Below, one piece after another: positions 51,502-61,817 of a stretch of 64,000 bases of DNA (position 1 is the stretch's first letter; every line of letters begins with the position of its first letter). Origin of the DNA: Trichoplusia ni. Its lineage: Eukaryota > Arthropoda > Insecta > Lepidoptera > Noctuidae. The stretch spans positions 12,121,895 to 12,185,894 of the forward strand of contig NC_039481.1 in assembly GCF_003590095.1 (NCBI RefSeq). The letters run 5' to 3'. The notes under the pieces are model-generated. The model did not search any database and was not told the DNA's origin. It saw only the letters and a list, made by a program, of their open reading frames with translations. Position numbers and translations under genes: made by a program.

Positions 51502-51794
51502 CATGGGACGTAGGAGGGATTTAATTATTGGTATCACTCTAAAAAAACTCTTTTAATTACTTACTAGTAGTGTGATTTCGTAATTACTTATTTAATAATG
51601 GTTTACTCAAACATATTTATCGAGATAGCAAGATTTGTTCTGGGACCCAACCGGAGTCCTAAATCATGAGCTGACGCAGCGGCGGTGTCGAACTGACCTG
51701 TGTTTTAAGTAACTTGGTAACGTTATAAATATTGAGTCTGCAGCCAATGTTAAATACAATGTTAAGTTTTCAATTTATATTAAAAAAAAAAAAA
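51502..51794. other. Short non-coding spacer ending in an A13 run
   Basis: There is no gene. The A run at 51782-51794 (T run on the minus strand) adjoins the probable 3' end of the second LINE. Confidence 0.5.
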
Positions 51795-52151
51795 TTAAAA
51801 ATATATTTATTAAAAACATAGTTCACATTACTTAAATACATGTACGAATACAAATGACTCGGATGTAAAACCAGTAAAATATCTTAATAGTTATAATCAT
51901 AGGAGTTGAGTTAATCTACACCAAAACATAATAATATACGAGAAGGATGGTCTAAAGATAATATAGGGACACCCGAACTAGGATTGTTTTAAACCTGTGT
52001 TTCGGGTTATCAGTGCAGAAAAATGATTGATGGATATTTTAATGTAATTCTATCACTTAATTGTATTATAAAAGACTAAGCAGGACAAGCTGTCCTGAAT
52101 TATTTAATTACATTACCTGTACTTATTATTATAATTTCTAAGCTAAACAGT

Positions 52152-55085
52152 TTATTGTAATATTTCTAGCAATTTTTCCGTATCTGAGTAATTGAGGGAC
52201 TGTAAGTATTCTGTTACCATTCTATTACACCTATTTAAGCTTACACTATATACCTTAAGTAGCCTGTTAAATTTGTTATACAAATAGGGTCCTTGAAATA
52301 CATAAAATCTGTTAGTAAAAGCATGTTGCGTTTGTGGGTTAGTGCAAACTAAATCCTTTCTTCTCTTGCCGGAAGGTACCGGGCTGAAACCAATTTCAGT
52401 ATGCTGGAGTCGTACTATATGTAGAATAAATAACTGGCGTACTGTAAGTACTTTGCATTCCCTGTATAACTGGTGAGTAGGAAACCTGAAAGGTCGAAAA
52501 GTGGCGACCTTTAGGATTGCTCTTTGAGCACGTTCTAGGGGCAAGATAATAGATTTAGATGCACCACCCCATGAGTCTATGCAGTAGGTAAGAATGGATT
52601 GGCACAAAGCCATATACACCTGGCGAATTAGATTAAAGTCTGCAATGTTGCGTAGGTGTTTAAAGATATAGATTAATTTACGTACTCTGGTGCATAATGA
52701 ATCAATATGTTTACGGAAATTAAGGTGACTGTCAATAGTGACACCTAGATATTTAGTATTGTCAGTTTTTACTAATGTAGGGCAAGCGCATGCAGTCGCC
52801 GCGGACGCGCTCGTATTACACTTATGTGCATAAATATTTAGGTTAGTAGTCGACTTATTACTATTTCTCATTGAAAATAACATGTAATTTGTTTTATTTG
52901 AATTTAATGTTAGGATATTATTGTTAAGCCAGTTAGACACTACATTAAAACCATTTTGGGCATTTTGATAGACCTCATCCTTAGACTTACCTGAGAACAC
53001 AAGAGCTGTATCATCAGCATACGATATAATGACACCATTTTGCAGAGACAAATTGCACAGGTCGTTTATGTAAACTAGGAATAAAGTAGGTCCCAATATA
53101 CTACCCTGGGGGATTCCGTAACTACTGCTGTTTAGTCCCGCACTTCTATATTGACCAATTTTTACGCACTGCTCACGGTTATTAAGATAGTCCGAGAATA
53201 ATTTGAGCTGTGTTCCTCTTATACCAATTTTTTCCAGTTTATACAATAACAGAGAGCAAGCAATGGTGTCAAATGCCTTGGCAAGGTCTAAGAAGATCCC
53301 CATTGTGTACATACCTTTATCTAGACTTGTACATACATAGTTAGTTAGCTGATGCACCGCTTGGTTAGTTGATCTTTTTGATCTAAAGCCAAATTGGCGA
53401 TCCGAAAGCAAATTATTGCTCTCAAGATATTTAATAAGCCTAACGTTAATTATTTTCTCCAAAATCTTAGAAATTCCTGATAGAACTGCAATTGGTCTAT
53501 AATTGGTAATATTGTTTTTGTCTCCGGCTTTAAAAACTGGGGTTACTAAGGCCTTTTTAAGCAGATTAGGAAATATACCGTTCGATAAACATAAGTTAAA
53601 TATGTAAGTTAGTGGAGGTGCAATTATGTGCTTGAATCTTTTTAGTACGCTATTTGGGATGTTATCCCATCCAACGGCACAAGAGTCTTTTAAACCATCT
53701 ATAATACTAACAACCTCTTTAACGTCCGTCTCTAATAACACAAACGAATGTAAGGTATTAGGCGACATATGTGTAGTTTGTGGACAAGAATTTCGGGAAT
53801 AATTTTCAGCTAAATCTTTACCCAAATTGACAAAATAATTGTTCACTTTATTTGCCGCTAGTATTGGAGTTACATCGGTTGCTAAAAGTTCTAGAGCAGA
53901 GTCTGATTTCTTAGATCTGAAAGTGTTACTTTTAACAACTTTCCATATCAGCTTACTGTTTTTGCCGGCTTTTTGTATTTGAACTTTGTCATATTGGGTT
54001 TTTATTTTTTTCAATAGGTTATTACAGAAATTCCTGTAGCGTTTGTAAGTAATGGAAAGCATCTCGTTATCAGGTGCAAGTTTTAGCTTTTGGTGAAGTT
54101 TATCCCTATGTCTAATGCAACGGACAAGGCCAGGCGTAATCCACGGCTTAATATTGCTGTATTTTCTAGGTATCATTTTGTTAGAGGTATTATTACTAAT
54201 TAAAGTTTGTAATGAACCAACAAAATACTGCAAACTAATATTTGGATCACTAGAACTGTAAACGCGGTCAAGATTTAAGTCGCGTATGTCGTTTTCAAGT
54301 GCCGTCATGTTTAATTTTGTTATGCTACGCATGCAGTTTTTTCTAGGTAACGAGGTTTGTAATGTTAGTAATATTGCTTGGTGGTCAGTAAGCGATGAAT
54401 TCGTAATATAAGTTTTTGATGGTAATTTAGACTTTATAAATATGTGATCTAAGCATGAACCACTTTGGTGTGTAGGGTAATCATGAACTGGCCATAGTCC
54501 ATGGAATGTACAGATATTGAGGTAGTTATGTGCATGAGTGTTAATTTTCCCAGAAACAATGTTTATGTTTATGTCGCCTAAAAGTATGATATTATTATAA
54601 GACGAAAGCTGTTCTAAGATTATACTAAGCGAGTTTAAAAAAGTATCAACATTTTGAGATGGTGGCCTATATATAGCCAATGCTACTATGTTTAGGTTAA
54701 TTTTAATCAAGAGGCTATTACAGCCTTGGAATAAGGGTTCTTCTACTGCTACTTTTAGGGTATTTTTAATATATATAACCAGGCCATCATTTTGATTGAC
54801 ATTTATCGCGGTTTTATACATAGTATAACCATCTAGCAATGGCAAATTATCTATTTGTTTTGATAACCAACATTCCGTAAGGACTATGATGTCACAGCTT
54901 ATATCAAGGTTCTGTAAAAGAACTTCAAACCCACTAAAATTTCGGCTTATACTACGAATATTCTGAGTTAGGAAAGTTAGTAGTTTTTCACCAGTAGGAA
55001 TATTCTTTTTGCAGTTTTCGACATTGCAGATTATTGCTTCAGATACGGAAAAATGATCAATTTCGCTTAAGAGATTATTTATCAT
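52152..55085 (-). CDS. LINE ORF2: APE endonuclease plus reverse transcriptase
   Basis: This 977-residue protein starts from a true ATG. Endonuclease landmarks are QNIRS (41-45), LTECWL (69-74), LGDINI at about 170, CLDHIF at about 211 and TDHQAI at about 230. Reverse-transcriptase landmarks are TPVFKAGDKNNITNYRPI, FGFR, FLDLAKAFD (598-606, Asp600), GIPQGSILGP and YADD (689-692). The C-terminal part includes the thumb-like region with NSNKTNYMLF and LGVTIDSHLNFRKHI, which is usual in Jockey/CR1-type elements. There is no RNase H domain. The frame is intact from end to end, so the protein may still be active although the element has lost most of ORF1. Confidence 0.93.
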   Translation of the reverse strand: MINNLLSEIDHFSVSEAIICNVENCKKNIPTGEKLLTFLTQNIRSISRNFSGFEVLLQNLDISCDIIVLTECWLSKQIDNLPLLDGYTMYKTAINVNQNDGLVIYIKNTLKVAVEEPLFQGCNSLLIKINLNIVALAIYRPPSQNVDTFLNSLSIILEQLSSYNNIILLGDININIVSGKINTHAHNYLNICTFHGLWPVHDYPTHQSGSCLDHIFIKSKLPSKTYITNSSLTDHQAILLTLQTSLPRKNCMRSITKLNMTALENDIRDLNLDRVYSSSDPNISLQYFVGSLQTLISNNTSNKMIPRKYSNIKPWITPGLVRCIRHRDKLHQKLKLAPDNEMLSITYKRYRNFCNNLLKKIKTQYDKVQIQKAGKNSKLIWKVVKSNTFRSKKSDSALELLATDVTPILAANKVNNYFVNLGKDLAENYSRNSCPQTTHMSPNTLHSFVLLETDVKEVVSIIDGLKDSCAVGWDNIPNSVLKRFKHIIAPPLTYIFNLCLSNGIFPNLLKKALVTPVFKAGDKNNITNYRPIAVLSGISKILEKIINVRLIKYLESNNLLSDRQFGFRSKRSTNQAVHQLTNYVCTSLDKGMYTMGIFLDLAKAFDTIACSLLLYKLEKIGIRGTQLKLFSDYLNNREQCVKIGQYRSAGLNSSSYGIPQGSILGPTLFLVYINDLCNLSLQNGVIISYADDTALVFSGKSKDEVYQNAQNGFNVVSNWLNNNILTLNSNKTNYMLFSMRNSNKSTTNLNIYAHKCNTSASAATACACPTLVKTDNTKYLGVTIDSHLNFRKHIDSLCTRVRKLIYIFKHLRNIADFNLIRQVYMALCQSILTYCIDSWGGASKSIILPLERAQRAILKVATFRPFRFPTHQLYRECKVLTVRQLFILHIVRLQHTEIGFSPVPSGKRRKDLVCTNPQTQHAFTNRFYVFQGPYLYNKFNRLLKVYSVSLNRCNRMVTEYLQSLNYSDTEKLLEILQ

Positions 55086-55171
55086 TGCGTTAAGATGTAA
55101 ATAAGTTAATACAAAAAGAGAAGTAAAATCTAGTGTTTAAGTGCTACTTACAAGTAAAATAATCGGCGCTC

Positions 55172-55372
55172 TCAGGCGCCTTCATAATCTATCGTGTGTA
55201 TATAATTGTCCTCTGCATATTTGCGTGCTGGGCAGTTCACATCGCCAGTAGGGTGGTCACCTTTACGCTTGAATCGCTTGCAGGTTGCACATTGGGCAGG
55301 AGCGGATTTGTTGTTGCATTCTTTAAAAGAATGTCCCATCTCCCCACAGTGGTGATATGTATTCTTTTTCAA
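55172..55372 (-). pseudogene. LINE ORF1 C-terminal remnant with zinc knuckles
   Basis: About 66 codons remain, opening at a TTG and bounded by an in-frame stop about ten codons upstream. The visible motif CGEMGHSFKEC is the last part of a CCHC knuckle. The expected first cysteine is a tyrosine (TAT in place of TGT, one base change), so knuckle 1 is broken. A second motif follows, C-x2-C-x7-H-x5-C (CATCKRF...GDHPTGDVNC). The tail (PARKYAEDNYIHTIDYEGA) is of the type seen at the end of insect LINE gag proteins. It would normally precede ORF2. Confidence 0.75.
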
Positions 55373-56924
55373 TGAGGGTATTTTTTCTGTTACAAAAAAT
55401 TAAAAAAGTATGTTTTTAATTGAAGGCAAAGTTTTCTGATCGATTTAAATACCTATGAACTTTCTGAAAGCTCCCTACAAAGTGGTACACGCCACACACC
55501 GCACAGATCAGAGATACAAAGTAACACATTAACAAGGAGCTGGGTGCACTACGCGCTTATTATTGGATTACTTATACTTGTTATTCAATTTGTTTGACGA
55601 TGGCGTGGCTTTAAACTAAACTTATACATACTCGTAGCAACAATAATGTAATTTTGCAATCTATAATATGGAAATAAAAAAATAATTGAGACCTCATTTA
55701 ATGAAACTAATACAAGGTAAATGCGAGCCGAACTCGTGACACTTCCTTACAAATAGGCTCAAAATATTAAAGTCGTAAAAAATATGCAGCTTTCTTATAT
55801 ATGACGATACTAACTGTGCGTTTTACACACGGTTTTACCCTTGGGTGCAAAACCCTAAAAGTTATGATTATTTATAAAAGTCCAATACAGGAAACAGGAA
55901 AACATCAGCTTTTGTTTTTACCGATCAACATAAATTAATAAAAAAATAATCTTAAAGCCGAACAGGAAACTCGTATCTATTATTGTATCTTTACAGCTAA
56001 TTCCTTTATCAGCTACATAAAAAACATACTCCCATTTACATTAAAAACCGTAATTTAAAGACACATGAATACTGCGATTAATACACTTATAATGCTTGTT
56101 TTCTTTTAATATAAATACATGGTTTCAGGATGTCGTGGATGTGGTGTCTGGATCAGATGTCTGTGGACCTATTCAATAATTAAAAACTTAATTGTTTTAT
56201 CACGAAAGCATGTATTGTTATATTTTTTAATTTCCATCTAAATATTTTGTTAAAGTAAATGATTTATAAAAAAAATGTTTTCTGAAGATTTTTCTACATT
56301 CGAATCGCATATAATTCCAGTTAGATTATGAGCGATACGAATTAATTCATCATAAAAAAGCAAATAAACCAGTTTAGCCCTGAATTGAGGTTATATTAAT
56401 CCAAAGTGTGCTAATGAAAAATAAATAGATTTAAAATATATGATGTTCCAACCAGTGGGACTTCTGTCCTCAACCTTGACTGCGACTCAACGTCCATTCC
56501 AAGATTAGTTTTCAGGCATCTGATCCGCCATAAACCATACACTACAAAATACAACTTGCAATTAGTGTCGGCGCTCTAATGACAGTTGTTTGTTACAAAC
56601 GAATACAATATCTGTGGCGCCGCGCGCCGTGCCTCTGCGGCGGGGCCCGGTGCCGAGCTGCTGAACTTCGGGCTCTCAAACTGTGCATTCAAACCTTTTA
56701 TTGTAATTGTGTTCTGTATAAGTGTTTCTGGCTGCCGGCATTTTACTGTTCCGCGGTGGAGTCTGGAAATTTAGGATGTGTCATATGAATTAAGGCTGGC
56801 GTTTGGGAATGAGGTTTTGGCTAATTGGTCTGATTCTTTTATTGAATTTTGAGGAATTTAGATGCAATGGAATGTTGAATATTCGCTTATAATTTAATTT
56901 CTAGTATTATTTTATACTCTTTAG
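55373..56924. other. Non-coding stretch, no gene recognised
   Basis: The sequence is AT-rich except for a GC-rich patch at about 56610-56670. Small frames at 56579-56788 overlap each other in that patch and have no family features. Confidence 0.5.
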
Positions 56925-57020
56925 ATGCAGGTGGCAATGAACCGGTCGCGCTGGAGAACATACGGAGAGGCCTATGTCCAGCAGTGGACAGCTATAGGCT
57001 GAGATGATGTTGATGATTAT
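56925..57020 (+). mobile_element. 3' end of a 5'-truncated LINE
   Basis: Translating from 56925 gives MQVAMNRSRWRTYGEAYVQQ, then WTAIG and a stop at 57000-57002, followed by a short GATGATGTTGATGATT tail. The phrase YVQQWTAIG-stop with a GATGATG tail is the C-terminus and 3' end of a very common lepidopteran LINE reverse transcriptase family, as I recall it. Only about 30 codons remain. It is a dead-on-arrival insertion. Confidence 0.75.
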
Positions 57021-60000
57021 TTTATACGTATGCAAAAAATAATTTGGTGGTATTTCGCCAGCAATGTAGATACGTATGACGTTATAGGTAGGAAAAATTA
57101 CAAATAAGTATCAAGTGGAGCACATAGTTACAATAATTCACTCATGCTTGTTGGCAAAATTAATAACAAATATATACACTTAATGAATATCAGTGCAATA
57201 TGCTCAAAATGGTCATAATAAGTATGACGAGCGCTGTCCGTGTGTCTCCATCACCTAACTCCAACTATTTTAGTATCTGATGCATGGAGCTCGAAGTTAC
57301 GTTAAGTTGATATAAATTTTATGAAGGTGCTGGTGTACGGGTTAATGGAAATTCTAGACAAAGGATGAGTTTAACGAGGAAACGAAGTTATGTGCGATGA
57401 AGAAATGATCGTAACTGATTTGAGTGTTTGAATTGCGGATACTTAACGTGGCTGAAATGTATGAAAGCAGGTTTTTAGTTTATTCGATTTGAATACCTTG
57501 AATCGAGTGATTTTGCTCTAAAGTTTTCGAACGTTCGATAACATTTGAAGTCTTAGTGCGCCGAAACGTCACCAAACTTATGCGACAACTGGAAATGTAC
57601 GAATTGTACCTATCCAAGTTTCAGCTCTGAATGGGGCTTGTACAATGCAGAATTACAAAGAATTCCAAATTTAACACACAATAGAAAACATAAAAGACAA
57701 AAACAAACGAGCACAAAACTGTGACGAATATTTATTCCATCGTCATGGCACCTGTGAAAAACAAGTAAAAATACTAACCTAGGCGTAGTGGTTACATAAA
57801 CAGTTTCCACAAAAATATCCCTTTTGTCCCGTCAACGTCACGGAGTTATTTGGAAAGTTCGGGATTGTCCCGCGGGCCGGAAGCCGGCGTACCCGCCGCT
57901 TACGTACTTCCGGGACATTCGGGCCACAGCGGCCAATGGCCCGGAAATCGTCACACGCTGTTTTTCCTCCGTTTCACGATTACTTTAACGTGTATTGAGT
58001 ATATTGCAATTTGAAAGGTGTTTTTATCGTTTTCTTGTTTGGTAGAATAAATTATCCGTTTGGTTTGGATGTTCAAACTATTTTTTTGACCATAAGTAAA
58101 GAAACCGAATCAAGTAGATAGTTATTTCGACGTAGCAGGTAGATTTTTATCAGTAGTAGAAATACGTGGTTTTATATGTCCAAAAATTATCGAAATAGTA
58201 TCTACTTGACAACACATGACTTATTCAACAAGTACGTTAGCCGTAAGTCAGGAAGTTGAAATCAAATGTGTGTTATAAGAACACTTTTTTACCGTCAAGT
58301 GTCGTTATTACGCCCAACTTCCACACGTTTCACCATCTTTGATAGTTTTATCTTCATATTTCTTTAATGAATATACTCTGTATTTATAGTCAAACTCCCT
58401 ATTGATATAGGAATCCAGACTAAAATTCTAGCTCAGCTGGATACTTTAATAAATAATACTCAGGCCATAATTAGTGTGTTTAGTATGAATCTAAAGGGAT
58501 TACATGTAAGTGAGCGCGCCGCGGGACGAGCTGCAAGTGGACACTGTTTGTGCTAAACAAAGCCAGCGCTAAATCTTGGAATAGGACTCTCAAACTAAAA
58601 CAATAATAATAAATACGAATTCTAAATAGAGGACGCTAGGCGTGTGTGGCCACGAGGCGCGCGGCTGCATCACCTGCGAATACAAACAAGTATTTTAATG
58701 AGGTCCATAAATATTGTATGTATTCATTATGTTTCTGAATTTTCAGTGTTGTTTTAAATTAGTATAGTAATATTATTTTTCTTCGTGTTTGTGCTATTCG
58801 ATTTTCTTCTATATCAAATCTCTCAATAACTTTGAGGTTTGCTGTAAGAGAACCTTTCTCTGGGTTAAGCTCGCCTTTGTACTGCACTTTCCAAGAACAT
58901 ATTGTCCAAGTGTGTATTCATGTGCAATAAAGTATAAATAAAATGAAGACATAATAATGATAAGAAATAAGATCCAGCATTAAATTGATCTATTTTAGAA
59001 ATACAATGATTCGTCTTATATGATACTGGATCTATGGCTGGTTCTATCTCTCAGTAGATATGTAAATATATATTTTAAGAAATTATGAGCATGACATTCT
59101 AAGAAGTATAAACACATAATTTGATACTTTTGATGCAGAGCATGCACATTTAATTCTTATTAACTGTTAATTGACTATTGAACTGCCTAACCTTTTCTTC
59201 AAAATAATGCATCAGTTTATTTAAAACGGCATAATAAAATACGAATCCCGTGGCCGCCACCTGAGTGGGCCGAGAGTTAAGCGGCTCTGATACAGGGCTT
59301 GCCAAACTGGCCTATTTAGCTTATTTACTGACGCCGTTAGATACTCCAGACGTTCTGCAGATTATTACAATTTTAACGTAACGCGATGTAAACTACCCTC
59401 CTAATACAAACTAATGAATCCGGATAATTCCGGTGATGATGTAATAAGGGTAACGGCTTGTTTTGTTGCCCGGAATAAACGAAGCTCAAGGTTTTCAAAC
59501 GGGCTCCGCTGGTGGCCGCTGTGAAGCGCTTAATGTGCTGACAACTGCACTTATAGGTACTTCTAAATATATATAACAACGTATAAATACTTCTGTTATT
59601 ATTTCACAAAGCTTTAGGTAGGTATTTTTTGCTTTTAAGAATTTACAACACACGTCATAGCTTATTACAGAAAAATGGAAAATATCAGAAACTGAACTTC
59701 TGATATTGAATTGAATGTTATATTTAATGACCGTTTTCAGATTTTACTTTGATACTAAAATAAATATTTATCTGTTATAGAAAGTAGATATAAGTTTATG
59801 CCATTTATAGATTTTCCAGTCAATTTTGTTAAATTAATGTAAATGAACCCAATATTTATAATTACTTGGACACGTGTAGACTGATAAACCTACAATCAAT
59901 CGCTTTTGTAGTGTATAAAACAATAAGAGAGTCGCTTTATTTATTTATCGGGAGGAGTACACAATAATCAATTACAAACTGTTGTTCCCAGTATCCGTGT

Positions 60001-60335
60001 CGGTGAGTGTTGTGAATCAAGCGGAGCCCGGGCGCCGGATGTAGTGCTGTACGTCGGCCGGCCGGCCCGGATGCCGGACGCCCGGCTTGACCGGCTAATT
60101 GACTAATCCGGTTACAAGAGGCAACAAAGAAACTAGTTGTTCTATTTTGAAGATGCTTGTGGTAACTACAATGTTTGTTTTTAAGTTTTCGGAGCGAGAT
60201 TAGGAAAAATAATGGTTTGATTTTGAAGAGACTCAGAGTTTCGATTTGAAACAATGTATATTTGTGTAAATAATTAGTTTATCCTAGCGGTTTTTTTGTA
60301 ATTAGGTTAAGGTGTTATTATTAATAAAAAATATC
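57021..60335. other. Non-coding stretch of 3.3 kb, no gene recognised
   Basis: The stretch contains GC-rich islets at about 57870-57960 (with GGCCAATGGCC) and 60020-60110 (with GGCCGGCCGGCC and CCGG clusters), and a smaller one at about 58510-58540. The rest is AT-rich without recognised genes. Confidence 0.5.
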
Positions 60336-60417
60336 CGCAGTCGGTAGGATTCGAACCTACGCTCCCAGAGGGAATCTGATTTCTAGTCAGACGCCTTAAC
60401 CGCTCGGCCACGACTGC
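60336..60417 (-). tRNA. tRNA-Ser (anticodon AGA)
   Basis: The gene is 82 nt with no intron. Acceptor GCAGTCG/CGACTGC is fully paired and the discriminator is G. The anticodon loop is CT-AGA-AA in a TCTGA/TCAGA stem, the long variable arm is TTCCCTCTGGGAGC, and the T arm is TAGGTTCGAATCCTA. The first anticodon A would be edited to inosine, reading UCU, UCC and UCA. Six T (60331-60326 on the minus strand) form the terminator. It is head-to-head with the next tRNA gene, 137 bp apart. Confidence 0.95.
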
Positions 60418-60554
60418 CACATGTATGTATCATGTATTAGACCAACAAATGTTAAGATAATAAGTATCTAGAGCTAGTAGGTCATGCCTTTCACCAGTAA
60501 ATATTTATTAAATGCTTTTGAGACAGTATGTAAAATATCAATTTTTATTGTATA

Positions 60555-60636
60555 GCAGTCGTGGCCGAGCGGTTAAGGCGTCTGACTAGAAATCAGATTC
60601 CCTCTGGGAGCGTAGGTTCGAATCCTACCGACTGCG
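60555..60636 (+). tRNA. tRNA-Ser (anticodon AGA)
   Basis: The mature sequence is identical to that of the neighbour on the other strand at 60336-60417. The full cloverleaf with long variable arm is present. A run of seven T at 60642-60648 is a strong RNA polymerase III terminator. The flanks differ from those of the neighbour, so the copies are not a recent simple duplication of a long segment. Confidence 0.95.
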
Positions 60637-61048
60637 GACTATTTTTTTAGACGAACTTTTAAGCCTCTATCACAGACATTAATTGTCAATCATATTTGGT
60701 GATTAGTGACTTTAAACATTGACCTGATAATTGCACAGCTTTGTGGTATTCCTTATTTAACGGAATTTCTAATATTTTTTTTAGCTCAAACACAATTAAT
60801 TTAGAAATATCTTGTGATTATTAAACGGAGTTATATCTACGTTTGTGGTATTGTGAAGCAGTAGTATACGTAGGTATATTATATGACAGCAGCACAAAAT
60901 ATGTTTATTATGGCGGAATTTAAAGTAGGTCACGACTTCACAAACAAATAAATATTCTTAAATACTTACACAGTTTGATACAAATAAATATTTTTGAAGA
61001 GAATTTTGAAAAAAAAACCAGATGTATTTTAAGAGTGCCAAAAAAGTC
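60637..61048. other. Non-coding spacer between tRNA genes
   Basis: This is AT-rich sequence with no recognised feature. Confidence 0.5.
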
Positions 61049-61130
61049 CGCAGTCGGTAGGATTCGAACCTACGCTCCCAGAGGGAATCTGATTTCTAGT
61101 CAGACGCCTTAACCGCTCGGCCACGACTGC
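61049..61130 (-). tRNA. tRNA-Ser (anticodon AGA)
   Basis: This is the third copy with the identical 82-nt mature sequence: fully paired acceptor arm, anticodon loop CT-AGA-AA, long variable arm and consensus B box. Six T on the minus strand (61045-61040) form the terminator. Confidence 0.95.
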
Positions 61131-61434
61131 CGCACGATATTTGTAATAAATACGGTACGTATAAGATGTATACTTTCACTTAAAACCTGTTAATGCGCAT
61201 GCGTCGTAGTGAAAGGTACAAAAATAACATTTGAAGGTCGATCCGAATTAGTTGAAAGTCAACCAAAATGTAACAGTTTAAATTAAAGTCAAAGTTGTGA
61301 GTAACTTTGGAAAGTATTCGGCCAGTGAAGTTTGGAAGTCAAATATTGGTGAAAGTCAATTAGCAATTGAGGTAGGAAGCCTTAAAATAGGTGCAATAAT
61401 AGTTTAGTTGATAATCCACTCTATATTAAATATA
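61131..61434. other. Non-coding spacer
   Basis: Phrases such as AAAGTCAA and GAAGTCAAA recur several times between 61250 and 61360 (AGTCAA about four times). No gene is recognised. Confidence 0.45.
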
Positions 61435-61600
61435 ATTTTATTTATTTATTTAAAATTAAGTTCACAGACAATTTACAGAAAAACAAGAATTGGAAAGAGA
61501 TGTACAAAGGTAGAATGGGATAGAATATTCTCTAGTGCACACCACATAAGAAGGTACTGCTTATTTCTTTAGGAAAAATCTCTTCCAAGAGACCTGCGAA
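61435..61600 (-). mobile_element. Probable 3'-end fragment of a LINE
   Basis: Read on the minus strand it runs from GGTCTCTTGGAAGAGATTTT, through AAATAAGCAGTACCTTCTTA, to TTTAAATAAATAAATAAAAT, with repeated AATAAA and an A/T-rich tail. The CTTGGAAGAGAT...AATAAG phrase resembles 3' ends of lepidopteran LINEs that I recall. There is no open frame of note. A Helitron lies directly beside it. Confidence 0.45.
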
Positions 61601-61611
61601 TCGAGAATTAA

Positions 61612-61775
61612 TCTTTGTTTTTTTGTTTGAACGCGCTAATCTCAGGAACTGCTGGTTCGAATTGAAAAAATCTTTTTCATCACGCTGCGACTAATAGGAG
61701 CAAAGATACAATGGAAAATGTGGAAAAAACGGGAAAAATTCTAACCACGTGGGCGTAGTCGCGGGCAACAGCTAG
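61612..61775 (+). mobile_element. Short Helitron, partly degraded (164 bp)
   Basis: The 3' half is well preserved, with CTGCGACTAATAGGAGCAAA and the end GTCGCGGGCAACAGCTAG before a T. The 5' half starts at a TC after A (61612) but lacks the usual TATACTAATA, and an internal segment before CATCACGCTGCG is deleted. It is the same family as 33687-33915. Confidence 0.7.
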
Positions 61776-61780
61776 TTTGA

Positions 61781-61817
61781 AATATAGACAAAGGGTTAGT
61801 GACCCTTTGTCTATATT
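61781..61817. repeat. Perfect hairpin: 16-bp stem, 5-nt loop
   Basis: AATATAGACAAAGGGT (61781-61796) is the exact reverse complement of 61802-61817, with loop TAGTG. It starts six bases after the end of the Helitron at 61775. The role is unknown. Confidence 0.9.

Larger units (their letters stand above)
51795..55372 (-). mobile_element. Second non-LTR retrotransposon (LINE), 5'-incomplete
   Basis: On the minus strand it comprises an ORF1 remnant ending at 55172, an 86-bp spacer, a complete ORF2 (55085-52152) and a 3' UTR of about 350 bp with AATAAA at 51811-51806. Only the last 66 or so codons of ORF1 remain open. Upstream of them is a stop and then AT-rich sequence with no gag similarity, so the element is probably 5'-truncated. 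It is a different family from the LINE at 46-50 kb, with little shared wording outside catalytic motifs and a different ORF1 type with zinc knuckles. Confidence 0.85.
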
